Positions 7,851 to 16,298 of a stretch of 60,297 nucleotides of DNA are shown piece by piece (within the stretch, counting starts at the first letter, position 1; the number at the start of each line of letters is the position of its first letter). Origin of the DNA: JARRQB01 sp965368585. GTDB lineage: Bacteria; Pseudomonadota; Gammaproteobacteria; Chromatiales; Chromatiaceae. The DNA lies in assembly GCA_965368585.1 (NCBI GenBank), contig CBDUNM010000012.1, positions 1-60,297 of the forward strand. Reading direction: 5' to 3'. The notes under the pieces were generated by a model that was not told where the DNA came from, made no database searches, and was given only the letters and a program-made list of their open reading frames with translations. A program made the translations under genes and the position numbers.

Positions 7851-8933
7851 TCAATGGCCGCGGGCGGCCTCCCAAAGATCGCGCATCCTATCTGCTTTAG
7901 CATCCATGTCCGCCAACAGCGCCAGCTGCGAGCGACAGCGCTCCAGATTTTGTCCGGGATGATCGATTCGAAAATAACGATCACCCCGCAGGTGGTCTAC
8001 CAGAAAGCGCAACGCCAGCTCCAGGGTAATCACCCGTGGACTGTCGGGTATCAAACGCCGCTCCGCCGGCGTCAACCCCTCCCCCAGCGCACTTAGGTAT
8101 CCGTCGGCCAAAGACGCGAGCAACACCAGATCCACGGTAGGATATTCGCTTTCCGCGCGGGTCGACGCGGCGCTTCGCACCATATCGCCGATGTCGTGCA
8201 AGATCAGGCCCGGCATCACGGTGTCCAGGTCGATGACGCACAGGGCTTCGGGCTGCTCACCGTGGAACAGAATATTGCCGAGTTTGGTATCGTTGTGCAC
8301 GTTGCGCCGCGGCAGTTCACCGTTCGTCGACAGGGGTAGAAACAATTCGGACAACTCACGCCGCGACAGCAGGGCTTCGGTTTCCCGTGCCGTTGCAGCG
8401 GCACGATGTAACGCGTCCTCCCGAACTGCGCGCAACAACGATCGGAAAACCGTCGGCGTATCGTGAAACCCAGGAATCACCGCGTGCAATGGCGGCCCGG
8501 GCAAATCGGCGAGATCCGCGGTGAACTGGCCGAAGGCCCGCGCCGCCTCCAGCACGATCGCGGGATCTCCGGTCGAGGTATAGGTTCGGCTGTTGCCAAT
8601 ATAACGATAACAGCGCCAGATTTGGCCGTTCACGTCGCTGGTCCAGGCCTCGCCGGTCCTCGTGCCGATCAGTTCCAGCGTCAAACGACCTTTCGTTCGC
8701 AGGTGCTGCAGCACCCGGCATTGATTCTGCATCACTGCGACCGGGCGGGGAAATACTGTCGCATTCAAGCATTGCAGCACATACCGGTGCCCACCAACCG
8801 TGTCCAGACGCAGTGTTTTGTTGATCAAGCCAGCGCCAAACGGCTGCACCCGCACCACCGGCGCATCCAGTTCGAATTCGGCGATCACCGTCACGAGCAG
8901 CTGAGAATCGGCTTCGGTTATCGGACTGTTCAT
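7851..8933 (-). CDS. Aminoglycoside-phosphotransferase-fold kinase, NahK-like
   Basis: A 360-residue kinase of the APH/choline kinase fold. The catalytic loop is HNDTKLGNILF and the metal-binding segment is CVIDLDTVMPGLILHDIGDMVR; this second stretch is the signature of the N-acetylhexosamine 1-kinase (NahK) branch, which phosphorylates sugars such as GlcNAc or GalNAc at C1. Start ATG 8933 gives MNSPITEADSQLL; in-frame sequence upstream to 9038 overlaps the divergent HDOD gene and does not look coding. Substrate is inferred from family only. Confidence 0.85.
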   Translation of the reverse strand: MNSPITEADSQLLVTVIAEFELDAPVVRVQPFGAGLINKTLRLDTVGGHRYVLQCLNATVFPRPVAVMQNQCRVLQHLRTKGRLTLELIGTRTGEAWTSDVNGQIWRCYRYIGNSRTYTSTGDPAIVLEAARAFGQFTADLADLPGPPLHAVIPGFHDTPTVFRSLLRAVREDALHRAAATARETEALLSRRELSELFLPLSTNGELPRRNVHNDTKLGNILFHGEQPEALCVIDLDTVMPGLILHDIGDMVRSAASTRAESEYPTVDLVLLASLADGYLSALGEGLTPAERRLIPDSPRVITLELALRFLVDHLRGDRYFRIDHPGQNLERCRSQLALLADMDAKADRMRDLWEAARGH

Positions 8934-9005
8934 CACTGCTGCCGCCTCAAGTTGCGCACCACCATGCCGACAGCCAGAGTACGTTGGATTAGTCTGGATC
9001 TCACT

Positions 9006-9890
9006 ATGTCGTTGCCATGTTCGACCGCGGCCGGCCAATTGATATCAGCTGAAGAGCTCGCCAAAGAAACCCATGCACTGGCTTCGTTGCCAGAGGTCTA
9101 CCAACGCCTGCGAGAAGTGATGGCGTCGGAAGATTCTTCGATGCAGGATGCAGCCGACGTGATTGCCCTGGACCCGTCATTTACCGCGCGGGTATTGAAA
9201 CTGGCCAACAGCGCCAAGTACAACTTGAGATCCCAGGTCGACACCGTGTCCCGGGCGGCGGCCATCCTCGGCCTTAAGGAGCTGCATGATCTGGTACTGG
9301 TTACCAGCGTGACAAAAATCTTCGACGGCTTCTCGAACGTCATGATGGATATGATGACTTTTTGGCATCGCAGTGTCCATCGCGCCTTTATCGCGGAAAA
9401 CCTGGCGAAAGCAACCGGTCAAACCAACACCGAGAGTATATTTACCCGCGCCCTGCTGTTGGACATCGGACACCTGGTGCTGTATCAGCGCGCCCCCGAC
9501 GCATGCCGCCAGGCACTGGCGTCCAGCAACGAAGATTTCGCGAGCCTGCTCGCGAATGAACGGATGCTGATCGGTTGCGACGCCCTGGAAGTCGGTGCGG
9601 CACTGATGCGCGAATGGCGCATGCCCGAAAGCTACACCGCCGCGTTCGACCATTTGCTCGAACCGAAAGCCGCCGCGGAGCATGCCTGGTCGGTGGCAAT
9701 TCTGCATATTGCCATGCACTTGACTCATGGACTCGACACGGATCGGTTGTTGAAAGAAATAATCGGCCGCATCAAACAGGATGCATGGGACGTCACCGAA
9801 CTCTGGCCGAATACGGTCAACGAGTTGGTCGAACAAGCCGCCGAAGACGTTATCGAAGCGACCTATAAGATTTTCGTTTCAGCCGCGTGA
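9006..9890 (+). CDS. HDOD domain signalling protein
   Basis: A 294-residue protein made almost entirely of an HDOD domain, the HD-GYP-like fold without catalytic metal residues. LASLPEVYQRLREVM near 26, IALDPSFTARVLKLANSA near 53, and VSRAAAILGLKELHDLVL near 81 are diagnostic; LLLDIGHLVLYQ near 151 replaces the HD pair with D-I-G-H. These proteins act in signalling, motility or c-di-GMP networks, usually as scaffolds. An in-frame ATG at 8964 is an alternative start; neither has a strong ribosome site. Confidence 0.9.
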   Translation: MSLPCSTAAGQLISAEELAKETHALASLPEVYQRLREVMASEDSSMQDAADVIALDPSFTARVLKLANSAKYNLRSQVDTVSRAAAILGLKELHDLVLVTSVTKIFDGFSNVMMDMMTFWHRSVHRAFIAENLAKATGQTNTESIFTRALLLDIGHLVLYQRAPDACRQALASSNEDFASLLANERMLIGCDALEVGAALMREWRMPESYTAAFDHLLEPKAAAEHAWSVAILHIAMHLTHGLDTDRLLKEIIGRIKQDAWDVTELWPNTVNELVEQAAEDVIEATYKIFVSAA

Positions 9891-9899
9891 CGGTCCGCG

Positions 9900-10121
9900 C
9901 TACACGATCAGTCCCATAGCCGCGGCGCCCAGATAGAGCACGCTGGCGATGATCAAGCCCACGCTCCAGACGGTGAGCCACATGACGCGTCCTTTCAGCC
10001 CCAACCACAATAGTACGACGCCAACTAATAACGCCAGTGTCACGGTGAAATTCAACATGAAGTGCAAACCGGACGTCTGGCTGTAAATCGGCTCCAGCGC
10101 GGCATCTTCCTGGTATCGCAT
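9900..10121 (-). CDS. Small two-helix membrane protein
   Basis: A 73-residue protein with two clear membrane helices (about 22-41, MLNFTVTLALLVGVVLLWLG, and 47-70, MWLTVWSVGLIIASVLYLGAA) joined by the short basic loop LKGRV. No family recognised. It lies 61 bp downstream of the CDGSH-Rieske-ThDP fusion gene in the same direction and ends 9 bp from the convergent HDOD stop, so it probably shares the fusion's transcript. A membrane anchor or partner for the fusion enzyme is conceivable but unproven. Confidence 0.6.
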   Translation of the reverse strand: MRYQEDAALEPIYSQTSGLHFMLNFTVTLALLVGVVLLWLGLKGRVMWLTVWSVGLIIASVLYLGAAAMGLIV

Positions 10122-10182
10122 AAGTCAGTCAAAACCCCATAGTTGATTTCGCTGCCAGTCCGACGACGACCGGCGCCGTCGC

Positions 10183-12423
10183 TCAGACAAGCTCGACATC
10201 TGCGATAATCTCGATGAGCGCCGGACCCGGGAAATCGAGCCCTTCGCGCAAGGCGGCGGGCAACTGGTCCGCGGCGTCCACCCGCACGCCGCAACCGCCA
10301 CAATTGCGGGCGAACGCAGAAAAGTCCGGATTCTGCAACGACGTCTGCCATACCGTCCAGTTCCCGGCGCGCTGTTCCTTACTGATCTTGCCCAGTTCAT
10401 TATTGCGCAGCAGAACGTGGGTGATATTCATGCCGTACTTGACCGCGGTGGTGAACTCGCCCATGTACTGTCCGAAACCACCGTCGCCGCTGATCGACAT
10501 GACCGGCCGCCCGGCGTATGCCGGATCGGCGCGGGTGGCCGCCCACGCCCCCATGGCCGCAGGAAAGGCAAACCCGATCGAACCGAGGTAACCCGACATG
10601 AGGATGCGCTGGTCACGGCATTCGAAGTAACGGCCGAACGAATAGGCATTGTTGCCCACGTCGACGGCAATCACAGCATCGTCGGGACACAGCCGCGCAA
10701 GTGCTGCGAAAATGGTCGCAGAGTTTAGCCCCAGGCCGCGATCGCGTGCGCTGCGCCGGCGCTTTTCGGCCCGCCAGATCGACCAGCGTTCAGCGACTTC
10801 GGCGCGTTGCGATACCGCGGTTTGCGCCCCCCCCAGTCGCTCAGTCAAGGCACGCGCTGTCACCCCGATCTCTCCCCAGACGGGTACGTCGACGGTGTGA
10901 AATCTGCCCAGGGCCATGCGCTCGAAATCCACCTGGATGGTCGGTTTCTTGGGTGTGATTCCGGTGTGATTCGAGAAACTGGCACCCAACACCAACATCA
11001 AGTCGCACGCATTCATGAACCAGCTCGCGACCGGTGTACCGCTGCGGCCGAGGACGCCGGCCGCCAGCGGGTGGGCGTCACTGATCTGCCCTTTGGCCTT
11101 GAAGGTGGTCAGGACCGGGGCCTCCAACCGCTCCGCGAGCGCAACCACGTCGGCCATCACTTCTCGCGCACCGTAACCCACAATCACGATCGGCCGCCGA
11201 GCCGCGAACAGTAACTTGCAGGCGGCCTCGAGCGAGGCGGGTGAAGGCGCGATAAGCGGGTCGGACAGGCGCCCTTCGGGCACCCCGGCGGCAACTTCCT
11301 CGGCCGGCAGGGTCTGGACTTCATCCGGAAAAATCAAATGCGCGACATCACGTTGAACGATCGCAGTCTTACAGGCAAGATTCATCAACTCGGCGTGCCT
11401 CGATTCGCTCAGCACTGTTTGACTGAACGCCGCGACCGGTGCGAACGCCGACGCCAGATCGATCTCCTGGAAGGCGCCCGGCCCCAGCACCTGCGTATTC
11501 ACCTGACCCGTGAGCGCCAGAACCGGCGCACGGTCTACTTTGGCATCCCATAAGCCTGTCAGCAGATTGGTCGCTCCCGGTCCCGCGATGGTAAGACAGG
11601 CCGCGGGTTTACCGGTGAGCTTGGCGAAACCTGAACAGGCGAAGGCCGCCGCTCCCTCATGGCGGATGCCGTAAAACGTCAGCTTACCCGCCGCTTCCTG
11701 CACGCGCAGCGCCTCGGCCAGGCCGAGATTGGAGTGCCCCACCATCCCGAACACCTGCGTTATGCCCCAATTGGTCATGGATTCGGCCATTACATCCGAT
11801 ACGGTCCTGATCGCCGCCGTGCGTTCCTTGATCGCCACGTACACGCCGTCAGCGCGTTCCTCGACGGGAAAAATCGGCACGCCGTCATCGTGCGCCCCGG
11901 GGGATTTTCCGGTCAGCGGATGAAAATCCCAACCGTGCCATGGGCAGCGCAGCCAGCATTCGCCGCTGCTGTCGTCGCATTCGATGCTGCCTTCGCCGAG
12001 CGGCCCACCCTGGTGGGGGCAGGCATTGTCCAAGGCCGCGTAGCCGCCGCGGAAGCGCGTGAGCGCGACACTCTGGGCGCCCGCCTGAACCGTTCTGACT
12101 TCGCCCTCGGCCATGTCTTCGCGGTCAGCTACCCGGTACCAGCGCGTGGTCAAACCCCGCTGGGCCTCGAGGTCTTGCTCGGTGATCGCTTTGTGTGCGC
12201 CGTCGCAGAAAGGCGGATTTCGGGTTTGCTTGCACTGACAGAAGAAAAACTGACCGTTGGCATCCGCCACGAAGGGCACCGGTACGAAAGCGCTACCTCG
12301 ATGGGAACCGTCGCAGTGCGGTTGATTTTTCGAGCGACCGCAGGAGCACCAGTGGACGGTCTCGCCTTGTTTGAGCTCCAACGCCTTCGGGCGTGTATCG
12401 GCGATATGGGGCTTGCTTGACAT
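10183..12423 (-). CDS. CDGSH-CDGSH-Rieske-ThDP enzyme fusion (pyruvate-oxidase-like)
   Basis: A single 746-residue chain with four modules. CDGSH-1: C26, C28, C37, H41. CDGSH-2: C62, C64, C73, H77. Rieske: C135, H137, C160, H163 (CPHQGG and CPWHGW). From about 195 to the end it is a ThDP enzyme of the pyruvate oxidase/acetolactate synthase class: IRHEGAAAF holds the ThDP-activating glutamate, a central TPP_M domain follows, and GDG (646) with NN (674-675) forms the Mg-ThDP motif. All three cluster ligand sets are intact. Start ATG 12423 has GAGG 8 bases upstream. Predicted to be cytoplasmic, with no signal peptide. Oxidative decarboxylation of a 2-oxoacid with electrons routed through the clusters is inferred; a flavin may also be bound. 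Confidence 0.9.
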   Translation of the reverse strand: MSSKPHIADTRPKALELKQGETVHWCSCGRSKNQPHCDGSHRGSAFVPVPFVADANGQFFFCQCKQTRNPPFCDGAHKAITEQDLEAQRGLTTRWYRVADREDMAEGEVRTVQAGAQSVALTRFRGGYAALDNACPHQGGPLGEGSIECDDSSGECWLRCPWHGWDFHPLTGKSPGAHDDGVPIFPVEERADGVYVAIKERTAAIRTVSDVMAESMTNWGITQVFGMVGHSNLGLAEALRVQEAAGKLTFYGIRHEGAAAFACSGFAKLTGKPAACLTIAGPGATNLLTGLWDAKVDRAPVLALTGQVNTQVLGPGAFQEIDLASAFAPVAAFSQTVLSESRHAELMNLACKTAIVQRDVAHLIFPDEVQTLPAEEVAAGVPEGRLSDPLIAPSPASLEAACKLLFAARRPIVIVGYGAREVMADVVALAERLEAPVLTTFKAKGQISDAHPLAAGVLGRSGTPVASWFMNACDLMLVLGASFSNHTGITPKKPTIQVDFERMALGRFHTVDVPVWGEIGVTARALTERLGGAQTAVSQRAEVAERWSIWRAEKRRRSARDRGLGLNSATIFAALARLCPDDAVIAVDVGNNAYSFGRYFECRDQRILMSGYLGSIGFAFPAAMGAWAATRADPAYAGRPVMSISGDGGFGQYMGEFTTAVKYGMNITHVLLRNNELGKISKEQRAGNWTVWQTSLQNPDFSAFARNCGGCGVRVDAADQLPAALREGLDFPGPALIEIIADVELV

Positions 12424-12484
12424 CAGACGCACCTCAATCGTAGGTGGCTAGCTTCGGGCCGCACTACGGTCGACCCCTCCGGCC

Positions 12485-12904
12485 TCACTCCACATTGACG
12501 GTAATGCGCTCCGACATGATCGGCGGGGAATGCGGCACGTGGGTGTGATCGCCCAACAGCAGTTGCAAGGTATGCCGACCCGGCGTCAACTCGATTTCGA
12601 CTTCGGTCTGACCGCCCCCGAAGTGTCTGTAGTGTTCGTCGGCGGGAATCGGTTTCGATAAATCGGGCAAAGGTGCATCGATGATCAGGTGGTGGTGTCC
12701 GGTATTGTCGCGCGCGATACCTGCCGGTGCCACGCCGTAATCGGCAAGACCAAAAACCACGGTCAGCGGACTCGAAACGGTCGCTCCGTCCGTCGGTGCC
12801 ACGATGTACGCGCGCGCAGCGGACGGCGGCGAATCGGCCGCAAACACCGAAACGGCAATAACCATACTGAAAATTCCAATCAGGCATCGATTTGACATGT
12901 TCAT
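12485..12904 (-). CDS. DUF4399 exported protein
   Basis: A 139-residue protein with a Sec signal peptide (first about 22 residues, cleavage near SVFAAD) followed by a DUF4399 domain: YIVAPTDGATVSSPLTVVFGLADYGVAPAG, NTGHHHLIIDAPLPDLSKPIPADEHYRHFGGGQTEVEIELTPGRHTL and LGDHTHVPHSPPIMSERI. The many histidines suggest metal binding in the periplasm, but function is unknown. GAGG precedes ATG 12904. It lies 61 bp upstream of the CDGSH fusion gene in the same direction, so the two may be co-transcribed. Confidence 0.88.
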   Translation of the reverse strand: MNMSNRCLIGIFSMVIAVSVFAADSPPSAARAYIVAPTDGATVSSPLTVVFGLADYGVAPAGIARDNTGHHHLIIDAPLPDLSKPIPADEHYRHFGGGQTEVEIELTPGRHTLQLLLGDHTHVPHSPPIMSERITVNVE

Positions 12905-13060
12905 CGTTTCCTCTCGGCTAGTTGCTCGAACAAGTGTACGCCGCCGTCAACGGGACGGCGAAAGTGCGACAACGACGCAGTTTTCAAGGGATTGGCGCGC
13001 AGCGCCATTAGATCGTTGGCATCGTTGACAGTCTATACTACGCGTCTGGGAGGACGATCA

Positions 13061-13450
13061 GTGCGCACTGGATATCTGCTAATCGGGTGGTGTTGCGTCG
13101 GACTGGGAACGGTCGGGCTGTTCCTGCCCTTGCTTCCAACGACGGTATTTTTGCTGATCGCCGTGTGGGCGTTCGCCCGGTCGGACGAGCGATATCATCG
13201 GTGGCTGCTGGAACACCGCCTGTTCGGTCCGTTGATCGCGTGCTGGCAACGTCACCGCGCCATCCCGCGGAGGGGAAAAGTAGCCGCGTTCGCCGCGTTG
13301 GCCGCGTCTTATGCCCTCATCGCATGGATCTTCGGTCCTCTTTCCTGGGCCGCCTTGATCGGGGGCATCTGCATCGCGGGGGTCGCCGCCTACCTCGCGC
13401 ATGTTCCAATCCTGAGCGCGGAACAAGAAGCCGCCCTGCGCCGCCCCTGA
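13061..13450 (+). CDS. YbaN/DUF454 inner-membrane protein
   Basis: A 129-residue membrane protein of the DUF454 (YbaN) family. RTGYLLIGWCCVGLGTVGLFLPLLPTTVFLLIAVWAFARSDERYHRWLLEHRLFGPLI at residues 2-59 is the conserved core, followed by two more helices. GTG 13061 has an excellent GGGAGG site; a longer frame from 12992 is unlikely. Function unknown; the family often sits beside heme or iron genes, not seen here. Confidence 0.88.
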   Translation: MRTGYLLIGWCCVGLGTVGLFLPLLPTTVFLLIAVWAFARSDERYHRWLLEHRLFGPLIACWQRHRAIPRRGKVAAFAALAASYALIAWIFGPLSWAALIGGICIAGVAAYLAHVPILSAEQEAALRRP

Positions 13451-13516
13451 TACGATCTTGATTTTCGCGCTGTAAGCCCCAAACTCATACCGGAAACAAC
13501 CTCCGGGGATTCCCAC

Positions 13517-14398
13517 ATGATGCGAATACTATTGTTCATGGGCACCAACATCGCCGTACTGGCCCTGCTCAGCATCACGTTTCGCCTGCTGGGCATCGAG
13601 AACCTGCTCACCCAGAACGGAGTCGACCTCAACCTCAGCGCATTGCTGGTGTATTCGGCCGTCATCGGTTTCTCCGGTGCGCTGATTTCGCTGTTCCTGT
13701 CCAAAGGCATGGCGAAACGCTCGATGGGGGTGCACCTTATCGAACAGCCTGCCGACCGCGAGGAACGCTGGCTGATGGACACCGTCGCGCGGCAGGCGCA
13801 GACGGCCGGCATCAGAATGCCCGAGGTGGGTATCTTCCAGACAAGTTCACCCAACGCATTCGCCACTGGCTGGAACAAGAACGACGCATTGGTCGCCGTC
13901 AGCACCGGGTTGCTGCAAAGCATGAATCGCGACGAAGTGGAAGCGGTGCTCGCCCATGAAATCAGTCACGTCGCTAATGGCGATATGGTGACCCTGGCCT
14001 TGATACAAGGGGTCATAAACACCTTTGTTGTGTTCTTATCACGGGTCGTGGGGCACATCATCGACCGGGTGGTGTTGAAGAACGAACGAGGCCATGGGCC
14101 GGGCTTCTGGATAACTTCCATGCTTGCGGAAGTGGTATTGGGTTTTCTCGCCCTTATCGTGGTCCGCTGGTTCTCTCGCTGGCGTGAATACCGTGCCGAC
14201 GCCGGTGGCGCATCCCTGGCCGGCCGACCGAAAATGATCGCGGCACTGCGGCGACTCCAGCAGGCGCACGACCCCGAACCGCTACCCGACCAACTGGCCG
14301 CATTCGGGATACTCGGCGGCAATCTGCAAAAACTGTTTATGACGCACCCGCCTTTGGCGGAGCGCATCGCCGCGCTCGAACAGGCCGACTCCCGGTAA
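13517..14398 (+). CDS. htpX: Membrane protease HtpX
   Basis: A 293-residue M48 zinc metalloprotease that degrades damaged membrane proteins. The zinc site HEISH is at 147-151 and the third ligand is in EYRADAGGASLAG near 238. Two helices precede the catalytic domain (residues 5-24 and 42-62) and two follow it (about 157-176 and 190-212), the usual HtpX topology. The GGGGA ribosome site partly overlaps a small hairpin (13490-13506) that might modulate translation. Full length for the family. Confidence 0.96.
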   Translation: MMRILLFMGTNIAVLALLSITFRLLGIENLLTQNGVDLNLSALLVYSAVIGFSGALISLFLSKGMAKRSMGVHLIEQPADREERWLMDTVARQAQTAGIRMPEVGIFQTSSPNAFATGWNKNDALVAVSTGLLQSMNRDEVEAVLAHEISHVANGDMVTLALIQGVINTFVVFLSRVVGHIIDRVVLKNERGHGPGFWITSMLAEVVLGFLALIVVRWFSRWREYRADAGGASLAGRPKMIAALRRLQQAHDPEPLPDQLAAFGILGGNLQKLFMTHPPLAERIAALEQADSR

Positions 14399-14484
14399 TA
14401 ACGACGTGGGATATGGTCTTTATGCGGCCGGGAACTCGCCGTTTGGCGGCTCGTCCACGGGGGGCAATCGACCGGTGCGACGCC

Positions 14485-15540
14485 TCAACCCGGCAGTGCC
14501 AGTTTCGCGAACTCGCGACGAATTGCGGCGTCCGTCAACGCAGCGAAATCTTCACCGCTGAAGGTCGTTACGGCACCGGCCGTCTCGGACCAGGCAAACC
14601 CGCCCGTCCAGCTCGCATGCCGGTAACTGCCCTGCATGGCCCTTGGGGTGATATATACGCAACCAGGGCGATACAGCAGGTTGTAGGCACAACGCTGCGC
14701 GTGCAAGGACTCCAGACACTCCATCGCGGATTGCTGCTGATCAAACCTGACCACCCCCAGCGGATAGGGCGCGGTGCCGCCATTGTGAGCCCAAGCAGCT
14801 TGTTCGATCGGATACAGGCCACCCTGCCGAAAGGAATCGTCGCGGATATACATCTGGAAATGCAGATGGTTGACCGACGAAAAAGCGCCGTACGCATTGA
14901 ATCCAAACCCAATACCCGGCATGCCGTTGCCGAGACGCTCGGCGACGTTCCAAATATAACGATGCAGTTCCGCGGTCAGAAACTGCGGCCGCTTGTCCAA
15001 CGGATCGACAACCAGCAAGCCGTGCAGTTCGGCGAACGGAAACTTATTATACAGCAGGCGCGCGCTACGTCCGCAAAGCACACCCTCCCAGAACACTTCT
15101 TTCCGCAGAAAGGGCTGATTGAAGTTGAACGCACTTTCGTCATAGCGCTGGTACACGTCGGTCACTACTGCTTTGCTCATTCGCGGCGGCCGGAAGGCGC
15201 GTAGATGATTGAATTGGATCTCCCAGGGGCCCGCTTCGCGAAACTCGGTCATACGCAGCGCTTCATAACCCATCGCCGTCAGTTTCAGGAACACCAAAAC
15301 GTCGGCCGTCGCGCCGTGCAACGGCCTGCCGCCGCGCAGCGCATCTCGGTATTGACGAGCAATTTCGTCAAAGCGCCGCTTGAGTTTGCGGTGCAAGAAT
15401 CGCTGAATTTCCGGATCGTAAGACGCGTTGGCCAGCACCAGGATAAAGACACCGAGTTCCTGGCAGATCAACATATCCGACAAGCCGCGTACAAAGGAAG
15501 CCCGGAACGAACGCGTATTGGCAAACGTCGGCGGCAACAT
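14485..15540 (-). CDS. HIT-superfamily protein, GDP-hexose phosphorylase (VTC2)-like
   Basis: A 351-residue protein with a HIT-type active site: SSVNHLHFQMYI near residue 225 carries the H-x-H-x-Q/hydrophobic motif, preceded by YNKFPFAELHGLLVVDP near 165, as in GDP-L-galactose/GDP-glucose phosphorylases and galactose-1-phosphate uridylyltransferases. ATG 15540 has GAGG 6 bases upstream; the in-frame TTG at 15546 is less likely. It follows yidD by 54 bp in the zinc operon direction. Biochemical role not known; nucleotide-sugar phosphorolysis or nucleotidyl transfer is a family inference. Confidence 0.75.
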   Translation of the reverse strand: MLPPTFANTRSFRASFVRGLSDMLICQELGVFILVLANASYDPEIQRFLHRKLKRRFDEIARQYRDALRGGRPLHGATADVLVFLKLTAMGYEALRMTEFREAGPWEIQFNHLRAFRPPRMSKAVVTDVYQRYDESAFNFNQPFLRKEVFWEGVLCGRSARLLYNKFPFAELHGLLVVDPLDKRPQFLTAELHRYIWNVAERLGNGMPGIGFGFNAYGAFSSVNHLHFQMYIRDDSFRQGGLYPIEQAAWAHNGGTAPYPLGVVRFDQQQSAMECLESLHAQRCAYNLLYRPGCVYITPRAMQGSYRHASWTGGFAWSETAGAVTTFSGEDFAALTDAAIRREFAKLALPG

Positions 15541-15594
15541 ACTCAACCTCGGGAGGGTGTTTGTTGGTGAACCCGGAAAGTTTGGCCGGAAGGA

Positions 15595-15828
15595 TCATCG
15601 GGATCTGTCGTCCGGCGGATCGGGTACGGGATCGTAACCGCCGGCATGGAAGGGGTGACAGCGCCCCATCCGCTTGAGGCCCAACCATAAGCCGCGCAAC
15701 GGCCCCCACTTCTCCATTGCCTCGATGGTATAAGCGGAGCAACTGGGCATATAGCGGCAATTGTTACCCAGTACCGGGCTGACGATGAGTTGATAACCGC
15801 GCACCAGTGCAATAAGCGTCTTTTTCAT
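15595..15828 (-). CDS. yidD: Membrane protein insertion efficiency factor YidD
   Basis: A 77-residue YidD. The family core GYQLIVSPVLGNNCRYMPSCSAYTIEAMEKWG lies at 11-42, followed by GLWLGLKRMGRCHPFHAGGYDPVP. It assists YidC-dependent insertion of inner-membrane proteins. ATG 15828 overlaps the zur stop (ATGA), so the two genes are coupled. Its usual neighbours rpmH-rnpA-yidC are not here; joining a zinc operon is unusual. Confidence 0.95.
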   Translation of the reverse strand: MKKTLIALVRGYQLIVSPVLGNNCRYMPSCSAYTIEAMEKWGPLRGLWLGLKRMGRCHPFHAGGYDPVPDPPDDRSR

Positions 15829-16295
15829 CAACTGTCGGTCACCGCCGCGGCGCACTGCGCGCAAGTACCTGAGACCTCGACCACGCCTTGCGCCGGACTG
15901 AACGCAGAGGCGGCCGCGGCACGCCGGAGACTCTCGCTGATCGCGTGGTCCTCCAGTTCGGTCACGTCGCCGCAGGCCTTGCAGATCAGAAACTGCCCCG
16001 AGTGAGGATGCGTCGGATTCTCGCAACCGATATACGCATGTATTGTTTCAAGTTTATGTATCAGGCCTTGTCCGAGTAAGAAATCCAGCGCGCGGTACAC
16101 GGTAGGAGGCGCAACTCTCGGAACGTCCGCCCGTATCGCGTCAAGGATGTCATAGGCGCCGAGCGGACGCGGGCTCCGGTACACGATAGCCAGGACGCGA
16201 CGCCGCTGTTCGGTCAGACGGACACCGCGCCGCTGACAAAGCGACTCGGCCTCCGACAATCCTCGAACGGTAGCACTTTTCCGACATCGTGGCAT
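15828..16295 (-). CDS. zur: Fur-family zinc uptake regulator (Zur)
   Basis: A 155-residue Fur-family repressor. The winged-helix part includes GVRLTEQRRRVLAIVYRSPRPLGAYDILDAIR at 24-55 and APPTVYRALDFLLGQGLIHKLE at 62-83. The dimer domain has HPHSGQFLICKACGDVTELED and the C-terminal pair CAQC, giving the structural zinc CxxC...CxxC. Position directly downstream of znuB (3-bp gap) and of znuC identifies it as Zur rather than Fur. A matching operator is at 18175-18193. Confidence 0.93.
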   Translation of the reverse strand: MPRCRKSATVRGLSEAESLCQRRGVRLTEQRRRVLAIVYRSPRPLGAYDILDAIRADVPRVAPPTVYRALDFLLGQGLIHKLETIHAYIGCENPTHPHSGQFLICKACGDVTELEDHAISESLRRAAAASAFSPAQGVVEVSGTCAQCAAAVTDS

Positions 16296-16298
16296 TGC

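Noticed and set aside
6824..7900. Long rightward open frame (358 codons) opposite the SDR gene
   Set aside because: It runs antisense through the SDR gene, which has clear motifs on the other strand; the translation has no family features.
14413..15204. Rightward frame antisense to the HIT-superfamily gene
   Set aside because: Shadow of the HIT-type gene, whose catalytic motif is on the leftward strand.
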